50,777 nt of DNA, taken from the NCBI GenBank assembly GCA_007845355.1, contig SDRQ01000005.1:1-50777 (forward strand), read 5' to 3'. Under the pieces are notes generated by a model that saw only the letters and a program-made list of their open reading frames with translations, was not told where the DNA came from and made no database searches. Shown piece after piece: positions 31,934 through 40,009 of the stretch. How positions within the stretch are numbered: the stretch's first letter is position 1; each line of letters starts with the position of its first letter. Source of the stretch: TM7 phylum sp. oral taxon 352 (GTDB taxonomy: Bacteria > Patescibacteriota > Saccharimonadia > Saccharimonadales > Saccharimonadaceae). The translations under genes and the position numbers were made by a program.

Positions 31934-34900
31934 ATGACTGAGGGGACAAGCGAACAATCATCGTCGGCGGCTTTGAAGCCGTCGGATTTCGTGCACCTCC
32001 ATAATCACACTTTTCACTCGGTGCTGGACGGATTGACTAAGATTCACGACTTGGTCGATAAGGTTAAGGAGCTCGGGATGGAGGCCGCCGCCGTAACTGA
32101 TCACGGCACGATGAGTGGTATTTTGGACTATTATAAAACCGCCAAGAAAGCTGGCATTAAGCCGATTATCGGAATTGAAACTTACGTGGCGACTCGTTCT
32201 CGATTTGATCGCGATCCAGGTAAAGATAAACAGCGTTTTCACTTGACTGTGCTGGCGATGAATAATACGGGTTTTCACAACTTGATGAAGCTGTCGACGC
32301 GTGCCAATCTGGAGGGAATGTATTACAAACCGCGAATTGACCATGAACTTTTGGAGGAATTGAATGAGGGGCTGATTGTCCTGAGTGGTTGCGCGAGCGG
32401 TGAAATTGGCGTGGCGTTGAAAGAGGATGATTATGATCGCGCTCGTGAGATTGCCAAATGGTATAAGTCAATTTTTGGCGATCGCTATTATTTGGAGCTG
32501 CAGGACCACGGACATCCGAAGTCGAACACGCACTGGGACGTGCAGGCGAAGATCAACGAGGGTTTGATTAAGCTTTCAAAAGAGCTTGATATTGAAATGG
32601 TAGTGACTTGTGACGGTCACTATTTGACGCACGAATATCAAGACGCGCACGAGATTCTGCTTTGCGTTGGGACGGGATCGTATCTTAGTGATGAAAAGCG
32701 AATGAGCTTGAAGGATTTTGAGCTTCACTTGACAGATCCGCGCGATATTATTGACCACTGGGGAGAGGAATTTCCTGAAGTTATTCGCAACACGAAAAAA
32801 ATAGCTGATCGCTGCGACGTTGAGATTGAGCTTGGGCGAATTCTTATCCCAAAATATCCATTGCCAGACGGCGAGAATGAACATTCATATCTGCTTAGAT
32901 TGACATATCAAGGTTTATTGCAGCGTTACAATGGAGCTTCGAAGGAGGAGGCTGAAAAGTTGGATCCTGACGAAATTATTCCGAAGCTGTCTGACGAAGT
33001 TCGTGAGCGCGCTAAGATGGAGCTCGGCGTGATGGGGAATATGGGCTATGAAGGTTATTTCTTGATCGTCCAGGATTTTATCAACTGGGGAAAATCTCAA
33101 GGAATTGTCTTTGGTCCTGGGCGCGGTAGTGCGGCTGGCTCGATTATTGCGTATGCGCTGAACATTACAGATCTTGATCCTCTAAAATACGGTTTGCTAT
33201 TTGAGCGATTCCTGAATCCTGATCGTATTTCTATGCCCGACATCGACGTTGACATTCAGGATACGCGTCGTGATGAAGTGATTGAATATTGTGCGAAAAA
33301 ATATGGCGAGGATCACGTCAGTAATATCGCAACGTTCGGCAAGATGTTTGGTCGTATGGCAGTGCGTGATGTTGCCAGGGTTTTGGAGGTTCCATATGCT
33401 GAGAGTGACCGCTTGGCGAAGTTAGTTCCGCCACCAAACCAGGGGCGGCACATTCCGTTGTCCGTGAGTATTAAAGAGGATGCGGACCTTCGGAATGAAT
33501 ATGAAAATAATCCGACTGCGAAGGAAGTTCTGGATTATGCAATTCAGCTGGAAGGAACGATTCGTAGCCACGGCGTTCATGCTTGTGGTGTGGTGATTGC
33601 GCCAGATACGCTAGTCAATTATATTCCGCTTGAAATGGCGCAAAAGGGCGTGGTGGCGACTCAGTTCCCGATGGGTGAGGTTGAAGAGCTGGGTCTATTG
33701 AAGATGGACTTTTTGGGTCTTTCGAACCTTACGATTATTAATAACGCCATGAGGATTATCCGAAAAGCTTACAAGAAAGAGATTAATCTTTCGGAGTTGC
33801 CGCTTGACGATAAAAAAACCTATGAGCTGTTTCAGCGCGGCGACACGACTGGCGTGTTCCAGTTGGAATCGGCGGGAATGAAGCGATATTTGCGCGGACT
33901 AAAGCCGACTACATTTGAAGATATTATTGCTATGGTGGCTCTTTATCGTCCGGGCCCGATGCAGTTTATTGACAGCTTTATTAGGCGTAAACACGGCGAG
34001 GAAGAAATAACTTATTTGCATTCTGGAATGAAAAACTCGCTGAAAAATACTTACGGAATTTTGGTCTATCAGGAGCAGTTTATGCAGATTTCTAAGGAAT
34101 GGTGTGGATTTACTGGTGGTCAGGCTGACACGTTGCGTAAGGCTGTTGGTAAGAAGAAAATTGACTTGATGAAAAAGGTCAAGCCTGAGTTTGTCGAGGG
34201 TGCGGTTAAAGTTGGTGGCGCAACTAAGGAAATTGCGGAAACTTTCTGGACTCAGCTGGAAGAATTCGCTAACTATTGTTTCAATAAGTCGCACGCCGCC
34301 TGTTATGGTTTGATCGCCTATTGGACGGCTTATTTGAAAGCGCATTATCCTGACGCGTTTATGGCGGCGCTTATGACTAGCGACCATGATGACACCGATC
34401 GTCTGGCAATTGAAATCACCGAGTGTAAACATATGGGAATTAGCGTGCTGAGTCCTGATGTAAACGAGTCGTTCGTTGAGTTTGCTGTGGTGCCAAATGA
34501 GAATAAAATTCGTTTCGGAATGTCGGCGGTGAAGGGAGTTGGCGTTGGTGCGGTCGAGGAAGTTCTGCGAGCGCGCGAAGATGGACCGTTTACGTCGGTT
34601 GAGGATTTTGCTAGGCGTGTTTCAACCAGCAAGTTCAATAGAAAAGCCTGGGAGTCGCTTATTAAGTCTGGTGCGTTTGATGATATGGGCGATCGATCTG
34701 ATTTGCTTTTCAATCTGGATTCTATTACGTCATTTGCGTCCAAACTCCAAAAAGAAGCAGCCAGTGGGCAGACCAATTTGTTTGGAATGCTGGGCGGCGA
34801 TGACGCAGCGAGCGTCCAATCGACTCTTCATCTTCAGAAGGCTCCTGTGAAACACGACGACAAAGAGCGCTTGATGTGGGAGCGAGAATTGTTGGGGTTG

Positions 34901-35122
34901 TATATCTCGGCGCATCCGCTTGATAGGTATGAAACGTATTTGAGCGAGCAAACTCAACCGTTGACGCAATTAGTTCCTGAGTACGATAGTCGAATGATGA
35001 CGGTCGGGGGAATTATTAGCACCGTTCGTACAATTGTCACAAAAAGCGGTTCGAAAATGGCGTTCGTGGGAATTGAGGATAAATTCGGCGAGGGTGAAAT
35101 AATTGTCTTTCCAAATCTGTAA
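31934..35122 (+). CDS. dnaE: DNA polymerase III alpha subunit, interrupted by TAA in the OB region
   Basis: 1062 codons from ATG 31934 to TAA 35120-35122. The N-terminal PHP domain is present (FVHLHNHTFHSVLDG, AVTDHGTMSG), then GPGRGSAAGSIIAYAL, the catalytic aspartates in SMPDIDVDIQDTRRDEVI, MDFLGLSNL with the third Asp, and ALYRPGPMQFIDSFIRRKHG. Helix-hairpin-helix and OB sequences start near residue 850 and 1000. The stop falls in the OB fold after GEIIVFPNL, and the frame continues unbroken with EKVGAKLVQDAVIRVSGK for another 183 codons. In relatives a Tyr or similar residue is expected there, so one base change would explain the TAA. The catalytic core is complete upstream. Confidence 0.93.
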   Translation: MTEGTSEQSSSAALKPSDFVHLHNHTFHSVLDGLTKIHDLVDKVKELGMEAAAVTDHGTMSGILDYYKTAKKAGIKPIIGIETYVATRSRFDRDPGKDKQRFHLTVLAMNNTGFHNLMKLSTRANLEGMYYKPRIDHELLEELNEGLIVLSGCASGEIGVALKEDDYDRAREIAKWYKSIFGDRYYLELQDHGHPKSNTHWDVQAKINEGLIKLSKELDIEMVVTCDGHYLTHEYQDAHEILLCVGTGSYLSDEKRMSLKDFELHLTDPRDIIDHWGEEFPEVIRNTKKIADRCDVEIELGRILIPKYPLPDGENEHSYLLRLTYQGLLQRYNGASKEEAEKLDPDEIIPKLSDEVRERAKMELGVMGNMGYEGYFLIVQDFINWGKSQGIVFGPGRGSAAGSIIAYALNITDLDPLKYGLLFERFLNPDRISMPDIDVDIQDTRRDEVIEYCAKKYGEDHVSNIATFGKMFGRMAVRDVARVLEVPYAESDRLAKLVPPPNQGRHIPLSVSIKEDADLRNEYENNPTAKEVLDYAIQLEGTIRSHGVHACGVVIAPDTLVNYIPLEMAQKGVVATQFPMGEVEELGLLKMDFLGLSNLTIINNAMRIIRKAYKKEINLSELPLDDKKTYELFQRGDTTGVFQLESAGMKRYLRGLKPTTFEDIIAMVALYRPGPMQFIDSFIRRKHGEEEITYLHSGMKNSLKNTYGILVYQEQFMQISKEWCGFTGGQADTLRKAVGKKKIDLMKKVKPEFVEGAVKVGGATKEIAETFWTQLEEFANYCFNKSHAACYGLIAYWTAYLKAHYPDAFMAALMTSDHDDTDRLAIEITECKHMGISVLSPDVNESFVEFAVVPNENKIRFGMSAVKGVGVGAVEEVLRAREDGPFTSVEDFARRVSTSKFNRKAWESLIKSGAFDDMGDRSDLLFNLDSITSFASKLQKEAASGQTNLFGMLGGDDAASVQSTLHLQKAPVKHDDKERLMWERELLGLYISAHPLDRYETYLSEQTQPLTQLVPEYDSRMMTVGGIISTVRTIVTKSGSKMAFVGIEDKFGEGEIIVFPNL

Positions 35123-35674
35123 GAAAAAGTTGGTGCTAAGCTGGTTCAGGACGCAGTGATTCGAGTTTCTGGTAAAAATTCAGCGCGAGATCGTGACGGA
35201 AATCTGGGCAATGAAAGTAAGCTAATTGCCGATGATATTATTGTGATTACGGATAACGATATTAATGGCTATGAGTCTACTGGTCGTAAAATGGATGCGC
35301 CTAAAATCAGCTCTGCCGTAAAAAAAGAGCGCCGTGAAGCTTATCGTAATCAGAAAAATGGAGCTTCTCCGAAGTCTGCCGTAAAGAATGACGCCGCCAA
35401 ACCGCAGCCAAAAGCTCATTCGGCGCCTGTTAATGTTGCGCCAGAAATTCCCGCTTCAAAGTTATTTGTGTATATTAAAGACCCAAATGACCATTCGCGG
35501 TTAGTGAAAATGAAGTCTGTTTGCGGCGATAATGCTGGCACGACTGATGTGGTTTTGGTATTGGGCGAGAAAGAGAAATCAGCCATGCGTCTGCCGTTTA
35601 AGGTGGATGCTAATGATAACCTATTAAGCCAATTAAAAAACACTCTGGGTGAAGAGTGTGTAGTTCTAAAGTGA
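35123..35674 (+). pseudogene. dnaE: Detached C-terminal part of DnaE
   Basis: Same frame as dnaE, following its TAA without a gap, to TGA 35672-35674. It contains the second half of the OB fold (AVIRVSGKNS, KLIADDIIVITDND), a basic, Ala/Pro-rich linker and a C-terminal domain (KLFVYIKDPNDHSRLVKMKSVCGD, ENTLGEECVVLK-type ending) as in full DnaE. No start signal of its own, so it is not a separate gene. It would be translated only by readthrough or if the stop is a sequencing error. Confidence 0.85.
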
Positions 35675-35745
35675 TAGTTAGCCCGCTGACAGAGGCCTCA
35701 GCCGGAGCTGGTTGCTCTACGGCGGGCTAACTATCTGTCAGCGGG
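35673..35745. terminator. Large alternative-hairpin structure between dnaE and cassette 3
   Basis: The 14-bp arm 35673-35686 pairs perfectly with 35722-35735. The overlapping 10-bp arm 35682-35691 (CCCGCTGACA) pairs perfectly with 35736-35745. The two folds exclude each other. A third perfect 7-bp stem, GCGGGAC/GTCCCGC, is at 35741-35759, inside cassette 3. There is no strong U-tract, only ACTTT on the minus strand. Confidence 0.65.
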
Positions 35746-36034
35746 ACTTATTGTCCCGCAGTTCATTCCTCACTTCGCTACGACCCCTCTCGTAAAGGGT
35801 AGCGTAGGTCAAGGCTACCGCACAGTACCACATGAGTATCAGCACTGTTTGGTGCTGTGGGCGTAGTGGTGCTTCTGCTGCCATATAGTATGCGAAGAAC
35901 GCAGTCAGCCATGTCGCTGAAGCGATGGCTAGCGTGTGTATCTTCAGATTAACGCCCGAAGGCGACACGTATCCATACCACGCGATGTACATGGTACACA
36001 TGATTGTAAGAATGAGCGCAATGTCAAATGACAT
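35738..36034 (-). CDS. Cassette 3: small membrane protein, 98 aa
   Basis: Begins MSFDIALILTIMCTMYIAWYGY, with three membrane helices (residues about 4-24, 34-54 and 63-82) and a charged C-terminal tail (ERGRSEVRNELRDNKSR). No family recognised. ATG 36032-36034 follows GGAAGGAATAAG; a longer frame to 36106 lies over the leader. It has its own promoter and a leader of two stems, and is tail-to-tail with dnaE. Codon use is richer in C-ending codons than dnaE. It shares the architecture of cassettes 1, 2 and 4 but no protein similarity to them is evident. Confidence 0.65.
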   Translation of the reverse strand: MSFDIALILTIMCTMYIAWYGYVSPSGVNLKIHTLAIASATWLTAFFAYYMAAEAPLRPQHQTVLILMWYCAVALTYATLYERGRSEVRNELRDNKSR

Positions 36035-36090
36035 CTTCTTATTCCTTCCAAGTAGGGGACTACTTTCTCCGGGGGATTCCAGAGAAAGCT
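36035..36090 (-). promoter_or_regulatory. Structured leader of cassette 3
   Basis: A 5'-terminal stem pairs CTTTCTCTGG with CCGGAGAAAG (36088-36063, one G-U pair). It is followed by AAGTAG/CTACTT with loop TCCC (36065-36050), then the Shine-Dalgarno. Confidence 0.55.
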
Positions 36091-36096
36091 CATACA

Positions 36097-36125
36097 AATA
36101 TAACACATATGTTTAATAAAGTCAA
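36097..36125 (-). promoter_or_regulatory. Promoter of cassette 3
   Basis: TTGACT (36125-36120), 17-base spacer, TATATT (36102-36097). Confidence 0.7.
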
Positions 36126-36163
36126 TAATCAGACTTGAGGGATTTATTTATTCGTTGTTGAGA

Positions 36164-36724
36164 TCATCTCATTCTCGGGAAAATCAGTCCAAATAGCGCA
36201 ATTCCTGTTGCGACCGACACGTTGAATGATTCTTTTTGGCCAAACATCGGGATTTCTACAGTGAAATCGCAATTGTCCAAAAGCTCCGGCGTGATTCCGT
36301 GGACTTCTTCTCCGAGCAGTAGTGCAAATTTTTCAGGCGGCTGAAATTCTGATAGCATCACACTGTCTTTTGACTGCTCCAACGCAATGATTGGCAAGTT
36401 TTCTGTTCGCTGATTCTCTTTAATCCAATCATTAATATCTTCGTAAAACTCAAACGACACCAAACTTTCCGCACCCAAAGCAGTTTTATGAATTTGGCTG
36501 GTGATTTTTTCGCGAATATGCGGCAGGCGAGGATCTTCAGATCGAATTTCTCCATCAACAAGCGCACAAGCAGGCGCCTTGCTGCATAAACTCAATTCTG
36601 GATACGGCGTGTAGCCACTAAGAATAATCTTCTTCACACCAAATCCCTCGGCCGTGCGGAAAATTGCCCCGACATTATGTGTCGAGCGAATATTGTGGAC
36701 TAACAGAGTAATTTCTGGATTCAT
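36164..36724 (-). CDS. SpoU/TrmH-family RNA 2'-O-methyltransferase
   Basis: 186 aa, one SPOUT domain. Motif 1 is LLVHNIRSTHNVGAIFRTAEGFGV near the N-terminus (with N-x-R and the H-N-V-G-A-x-x-R element), motif 2 is ALLLGEEVHGITPELLDNCD, and motif 3 is IPMFGQKESFNVSVATGIALF, together forming the trefoil knot that binds S-adenosylmethionine. It methylates tRNA or rRNA; the site cannot be predicted. Leaderless start; divergent from pilB. Confidence 0.9.
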   Translation of the reverse strand: MNPEITLLVHNIRSTHNVGAIFRTAEGFGVKKIILSGYTPYPELSLCSKAPACALVDGEIRSEDPRLPHIREKITSQIHKTALGAESLVSFEFYEDINDWIKENQRTENLPIIALEQSKDSVMLSEFQPPEKFALLLGEEVHGITPELLDNCDFTVEIPMFGQKESFNVSVATGIALFGLIFPRMR

Positions 36725-36730
36725 ATTACT

Positions 36731-36736
36731 ATTATA
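36731..36736 (-). promoter_or_regulatory. -10 box of the SpoU gene, leaderless
   Basis: TATAAT on the minus strand, 6 bases before the ATG at 36724. Confidence 0.7.
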
Positions 36737-36763
36737 TCACTCGTAAAACCGTAAGCTTTTTGG

Positions 36764-36769
36764 TATAAT
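36764..36769 (+). promoter_or_regulatory. -10 box of pilB, leaderless
   Basis: TATAAT with 6 bases to ATG 36776; only 27 bases from the oppositely directed SpoU -10 box. Confidence 0.7.
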
Positions 36770-36775
36770 TTTCAT

Positions 36776-38398
36776 ATGGACGAAGATAAAATTCAGGCGC
36801 GACGCCGTGAGCAAGATGAGGAAGCTACTCGTCGTCGAGCGTCAATTTTAGGACTTCAATATCTTGATGGGCGGGAATTTGAAGATACTTTACCCTTACT
36901 TAAGGATGTTTTAACGATAGAAGAGATGTATAAGGGTCGGCTGGTTCCGCTGGCTTTTAATGAGGAAGACCAGTCTTATCGATTTGGTGTTACGTCGCAA
37001 ACTTCTGAATCGTTGATGAAGCGGATGCGAGATCAGTATGTTGAAAATGGCAAGCGAATCTTCTTCTTCTTAATTTCTGGTTCGGCGTTTCGGTCAATTA
37101 TGCTTAGGTTTGATCCGCCAAAAAAAGTGATTTACGATAACATCGAAATTGCTAAGGAGGGCGATAGCGATACTCTGGCACAGGTTACGCAGACTTTGGC
37201 TTCTGTGGGTACAAATGACGTGTTTAATTATTTGATTGACCAAGCGGATTTGTTGGGCGCGTCGGATATTCACATCGAAAATCAGCGTGAGTCAATTCGA
37301 ATTCGGATGCGTGTTGACGGAGCTTTGCATACGGTGGCGGAACTTAGCAGGGATAGATATCGAGTGATTATGGCGACTTTGGCGTCGCGCGCGAATATTT
37401 CTACCGCTTCCAGAGAGCCTCAGTCTGGACATATGCAGCAGGAAATTCATAGAGATGGCGCATCGCACGTGCTGAATTTGCGTGTGGAAGCCGTGATGAC
37501 GGTGTATGGTTTGGATCTGGTGCTTCGATTGTTCAATTTCGATGAGTCAATGTTGAACTTGGATCTCTTGAGTATTTCAAAGAAAGAGCGCGAGCAAATC
37601 GATGAAGTCATTTCTCATCCGCGCGGGATGTTATTGATGGTTGGTCCAACTGGTTCAGGAAAGTCCACGACGTTATATAGCATTTTGAACGCTCTTAATA
37701 CTCAGGATCGAAAGATTATTACGCTGGAAGATCCTGTAGAAAATACGATTCCTGGGATTGCTCAGATTCCAATTGATACGACAAATGGACAGAGGTTTGC
37801 TGATGGTTTGCGCAGTGTTTTGCGTCTTGACCCAGATGTGGTGATGGTTGGTGAGATTCGCGACAATGAAACTGCGAAGACTGCGATTCAGGCTTCAATT
37901 ACGGGACACTTGGTATTGTCCAGCTTCCACGCCAATTCGACTGCGGCGGCGTTTAGTCGTATGATCGATATGATTGGACAAAACCCGATTTTTAGCTCGG
38001 CGGTTCGGCTGGTGATTGCTCAGCGGCTGGTGAGGAGATTGTGGGATGATAGTAAGGAAGAATATGAGCCAGATGAGGCGACTCGTAAATGGGTAAAAGA
38101 GGTTTTGAAAGATTTGCCAGAGAATGTTGATTGTCCAGATTTGGATACGTTTAAGCTTTGGCGTGCGGTGCCGACAGACGACGTGCCGTTCGGTTACAAG
38201 GGGCGAATTCCAGTAATGGAGCAGTTGGTTGTGAGCGAGAACATTCAGAAATTCTTGCGCGGCGATGTCGAGGATGTTCACACGGAAGCGATTGAAAAGG
38301 CTGCAAAAGAAGACGGCATGGTGACATTGCTTCAGGCTGGCGTGTTGGCGGCTCTTCGTGGTGAAACGACATTAGAAGAAGTTAACAGAGTAATATAA
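36776..38398 (+). CDS. pilB: Type IV pilus assembly ATPase, PilB/GspE family
   Basis: 540 aa. It powers pilus extension at the inner face of the membrane. The N-terminal part matches the MshEN/T2SSE N domain (LQYLDGREFEDTLPLLKDVLTIEEMY). The ATPase follows with ASDIHIENQRESIRIRMRVDG, Walker A VGPTGSGKSTTLYSIL near residue 290, the Asp box ITLEDPVENTIPGIAQI, Walker B LRLDPDVVMVGEIRDNETA and the His box GHLVLSSFHANS. The C-terminal zinc tetracysteine loop usual in PilB/GspE is missing; only one Cys (ENVDCPDLD) lies in that region. No other pilus gene is in the window. Confidence 0.92.
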   Translation: MDEDKIQARRREQDEEATRRRASILGLQYLDGREFEDTLPLLKDVLTIEEMYKGRLVPLAFNEEDQSYRFGVTSQTSESLMKRMRDQYVENGKRIFFFLISGSAFRSIMLRFDPPKKVIYDNIEIAKEGDSDTLAQVTQTLASVGTNDVFNYLIDQADLLGASDIHIENQRESIRIRMRVDGALHTVAELSRDRYRVIMATLASRANISTASREPQSGHMQQEIHRDGASHVLNLRVEAVMTVYGLDLVLRLFNFDESMLNLDLLSISKKEREQIDEVISHPRGMLLMVGPTGSGKSTTLYSILNALNTQDRKIITLEDPVENTIPGIAQIPIDTTNGQRFADGLRSVLRLDPDVVMVGEIRDNETAKTAIQASITGHLVLSSFHANSTAAAFSRMIDMIGQNPIFSSAVRLVIAQRLVRRLWDDSKEEYEPDEATRKWVKEVLKDLPENVDCPDLDTFKLWRAVPTDDVPFGYKGRIPVMEQLVVSENIQKFLRGDVEDVHTEAIEKAAKEDGMVTLLQAGVLAALRGETTLEEVNRVI

Positions 38399-38411
38399 TT
38401 GACTTTATAGC

Positions 38412-38438
38412 CATAAACTGATAAAATATCAGTTTATG
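38412..38438 (+). promoter_or_regulatory. Perfect 12-bp palindrome over promoter and start codon
   Basis: CATAAACTGATA (38412-38423) and TATCAGTTTATG (38427-38438) are perfect inverted arms around AAA. The -10-like TAAAAT (38422-38427) and the ATG at 38436 lie inside. It could be an operator or an RNA hairpin at the 5' end. Confidence 0.55.
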
Positions 38439-40007
38439 AGCGAAATTCCGGGACACTCTTGTTACGATAGCGAATCTTCAGAGTCTGAGAAAGACTCTGT
38501 CTGTGAAATTTTTTATACTGTTATCAATTTCCTTGAATGTATATATGAAGATGTATCCAAAGATTCATCCATATTTAAGGACTTGGTTGAGAAATATGAG
38601 CCTGTAATTGATAGTCTTAAGCAGGCTAAGGATGCGTACGACCAGTCTCCTGAATATTTGGAGATCCGCTATGATTTTGACGAAGTAAGCTCTCGATTGA
38701 AAGAGGAATTTAATAAGGAGTATAAAGCCTCACTAGATGCTTTTATATCGTCGTTAGATAAGATTTTTCCTGCTAATATAGCGGAAGTTAATGTTCCGAA
38801 ATACTGCAATCTTGAGGGGTGTAAAATTCCTAAAGTAAAGAAATTTCAGAGGAATAATAATCTTAACCCAGATGTTGCCGACTCTGAATATATGCAACTA
38901 GCGCTAGAGACTAAGAAGGCTGTGATTGATGGGGTTTATAGAAAAGACAGCACTTTTCCGCCTATAGAATTTGGAGTAAGTCGACCTGAATATGATCCAG
39001 TTCGCGAAAAGACACATCACTTGGTTGAGCTATTGACAAATTTTTCAATGCTTAAAGCCGATGAGCTTGAGGTGATGTCTGGGAATGAAAGTGGTGTGCG
39101 TATGGAGCGCATTGAAGCCTTCTTTAATTATGAAAGAGACCTGGCGTGGACTAAAACCATACTCGACTGTGCAGACGGGATGAGAGATCTGGATGAGGAA
39201 TTGTTAGCTCGTGAATATACGGAAATTGTATTCGAGGAAAATTGTACGAATGCACAGACTCTTGCCAAATCTGTGGTGGAAGAAAAAATGAAGTCAATTC
39301 TAGAAGGCGAGCTAAAGGTTCTTTCTGAAAAATTCAGAACCTACGAAGCGGCGGGTGAAATTGCGAGTAGGTCTTTGAAAAAAGTCGCTAAGAGAAAAAG
39401 GTCAAGCAAACCGAAGCTGACAATCGAAAAAAGCAGCTCTCAGTTGGTAGAAATTGGATTGAAGGCGGGAGATGCTGTGATACTTGATAGCGAGATGTTT
39501 CCGTGGCTTAAAGAAGATTCTGTTGTGGATGTACTGCATGTTGAGCGTGGTGGTGACGGTACTGTGGTCGCAGTAATTGACGCGCGCACTGAAGAGGCTA
39601 AAAAGGTCGAGCATAAAATGACTGGATACGAAAACGATGAGAAGAAGCGGGACATTCTACCTATCATTAAGGACAAATTAACTATGGCTGCTAAATGTGT
39701 AGCAACTTCAGAAGATAAGTCTGTCGGTTTGCCAATTGGCTTAAATAACAGATTAAAAGAGCTTTATCCGTTTATAATTTACGCCTGGAAAGAACAAACG
39801 CATAACGCCAAGAGAGTTTATATGTCAAAAGTCAGCGTTGAAGACATGTCTGATGAAAGTGAGACTAAAAAATCTCTTCAGGAAGCCGGAGTGACTGAAA
39901 TAGTGCTATTTTTGGGGGCTTGTGACAAACAGAACCAGGAGTCATTAGTGGCTCTGTTTATAGATGGAAACTCTCGTGATGCGGCTAAGTACGGTGCTGG
40001 TGCTTAG
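38436..40007 (+). CDS. Unknown protein, 523 aa
   Basis: Not recognised. Cytosolic, acidic and largely helical over residues 1-320, with a Ser/Glu-rich start (CYDSESSESEKDSVCE) and a coiled-coil-like middle (VVEEKMKSILEGELKVLSEKFRTYEAAGEIASR). A short basic stretch (KVAKRKRSSKPK) separates it from a C-terminal mixed domain (residues about 330-523) with KAGDAVILDSEMFPWLKEDSVVDVLHVERGGDGTVVAVIDAR and EIVLFLGACDKQNQESLVALFIDG. The start is within a perfect palindrome. It is placed between pilB and a convergent malic enzyme; a pilus link is not shown. Confidence 0.65.
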   Translation: MSEIPGHSCYDSESSESEKDSVCEIFYTVINFLECIYEDVSKDSSIFKDLVEKYEPVIDSLKQAKDAYDQSPEYLEIRYDFDEVSSRLKEEFNKEYKASLDAFISSLDKIFPANIAEVNVPKYCNLEGCKIPKVKKFQRNNNLNPDVADSEYMQLALETKKAVIDGVYRKDSTFPPIEFGVSRPEYDPVREKTHHLVELLTNFSMLKADELEVMSGNESGVRMERIEAFFNYERDLAWTKTILDCADGMRDLDEELLAREYTEIVFEENCTNAQTLAKSVVEEKMKSILEGELKVLSEKFRTYEAAGEIASRSLKKVAKRKRSSKPKLTIEKSSSQLVEIGLKAGDAVILDSEMFPWLKEDSVVDVLHVERGGDGTVVAVIDARTEEAKKVEHKMTGYENDEKKRDILPIIKDKLTMAAKCVATSEDKSVGLPIGLNNRLKELYPFIIYAWKEQTHNAKRVYMSKVSVEDMSDESETKKSLQEAGVTEIVLFLGACDKQNQESLVALFIDGNSRDAAKYGAGA

Positions 40008-40009
40008 GC

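Noticed and set aside
35123..35674. Independent gene starting at 35156
   Set aside because: It is in the same frame as dnaE, follows its TAA directly and carries the rest of the DnaE OB fold and C-terminus; no promoter or ribosome-binding site.
35673..35745. Integron attC site
   Set aside because: The stem contains GTTAGCC and GGCTAAC, but they are in the inner/outer order opposite to R-Y-Y-Y-A-A-C ... G-T-T-R-R-R-Y, and no integrase or cassette array is present.
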